From: Taishania sp.
GTDB taxonomy: Bacteria > Bacteroidota > Bacteroidia > Flavobacteriales_D > Crocinitomicaceae
Assembly: GCA_030150045.1 (NCBI GenBank)
Contig: JASLGM010000018.1
Coordinates: 1-5,762 of the forward strand
Length of the DNA stretch: 5,762 bases
Reading direction: 5' to 3'
Numbering within the stretch: position 1 is the first letter of the stretch; every line of letters begins with the position of its first letter. Under the pieces are notes generated by a model. The model was given only the letters and a program-made list of their open reading frames with translations, was not told the DNA's origin and ran no database searches. Position numbers and translations under genes: made by a program. Below are positions 5,651 through 5,762 of the stretch, piece by piece.

Positions 5651-5762
5651 TCATTTCGTAGTCTGAAAGGCTTGATTTTATTTGATCTTCATTCTCGATA
5701 TGAAAAGTAAGCCCCTCCATTTATGCGCTATTAAACTTTATTTTGAGCTGTGGATTGTATTC
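5651..5762. other. Right-edge sequence without a supported gene
   Basis: A type I operon usually continues into hsdS within a few bases, but no start or recognisable HsdS sequence lies here. A + strand frame opens at the ATG at 5700 and stays open for 21 codons to the window edge. A minus-strand frame enters from the edge and stops at 5721-5723 after 13 codons. Neither has a recognisable motif. A weak 5-bp hairpin (GAAAT 5643-5647 with ATTTC 5653-5657) spans the hsdM stop but has no T-run, so I do not call a terminator. Confidence 0.5.

Noticed and set aside
5643..5657. GAAAT/ATTTC hairpin at the hsdM stop as a terminator.
   Set aside because: It has a 5-bp A/T-rich stem and no T-run after it, which is too weak to call.
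5700..5762. Start of hsdS or another gene at the ATG at 5700.
   Set aside because: Only 21 codons are visible, with no family motif, and the spacing is larger than usual for hsdM-hsdS. It cannot be supported from this window.

Overview
The window looks like a defence-gene neighbourhood from a Bacteroidota bacterium, probably in the Flavobacteriia/Cytophagia/Sphingobacteriia part of the phylum. The support is indirect. The DNA is AT-rich, every start codon follows an A/T-rich leader rather than a Shine-Dalgarno sequence, and genes are tightly packed behind a palindrome-rich non-coding leader of a kind I associate with Bacteroidota. No marker gene fixes the genus.

Layout: positions 1-435 hold no gene I can support, but they are dense in structure. 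There is a long interrupted hairpin (18-77), two small hairpins (96-112, 132-148), a perfect 12-bp palindrome (314-325), a tight hairpin (344-358), a 10-bp inverted repeat (355-395), and repeated CCAACGC-type motifs (333-416). Positions 436-3881 are a three-gene cassette on the + strand, with a 1-nt gap between genes 1 and 2 and an 8-nt overlap between genes 2 and 3. Its products are a 320-aa putative PD-(D/E)XK-type nuclease effector, a 153-aa winged-helix middle component, and a 675-aa SMC/Rad50-like ABC ATPase with a CPYC zinc hook. Gene order, sizes and motifs match the ABC-three-component (ABC-3C)/Lamassu class of anti-phage and anti-plasmid systems (effector, small middle component, SMC ATPase: LmuA-LmuC-LmuB or DdmA-DdmB-DdmC order). 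Eight bases after the ATPase stop, an hsdM gene for a type I restriction-modification methyltransferase begins (3890-5650). The last 112 bases contain no convincing gene, and hsdS and hsdR are not in the window.

Proposed working of the locus (inference): the ATPase and middle component sense an abnormal DNA structure or end and release or activate the nuclease subunit, giving abortive-type defence. HsdM methylates host DNA as part of a type I system. The 8-nt spacing suggests the two defences share a transcript. The cassette looks more AT-rich than hsdM in the lines I sampled, which suggests it was inserted in front of hsdM. The least ordinary points are this physical coupling, an effector active site with Tyr where the QxK lysine is expected, an hsdM that stops soon after its last conserved motif with no hsdS behind it, and the structured leader.
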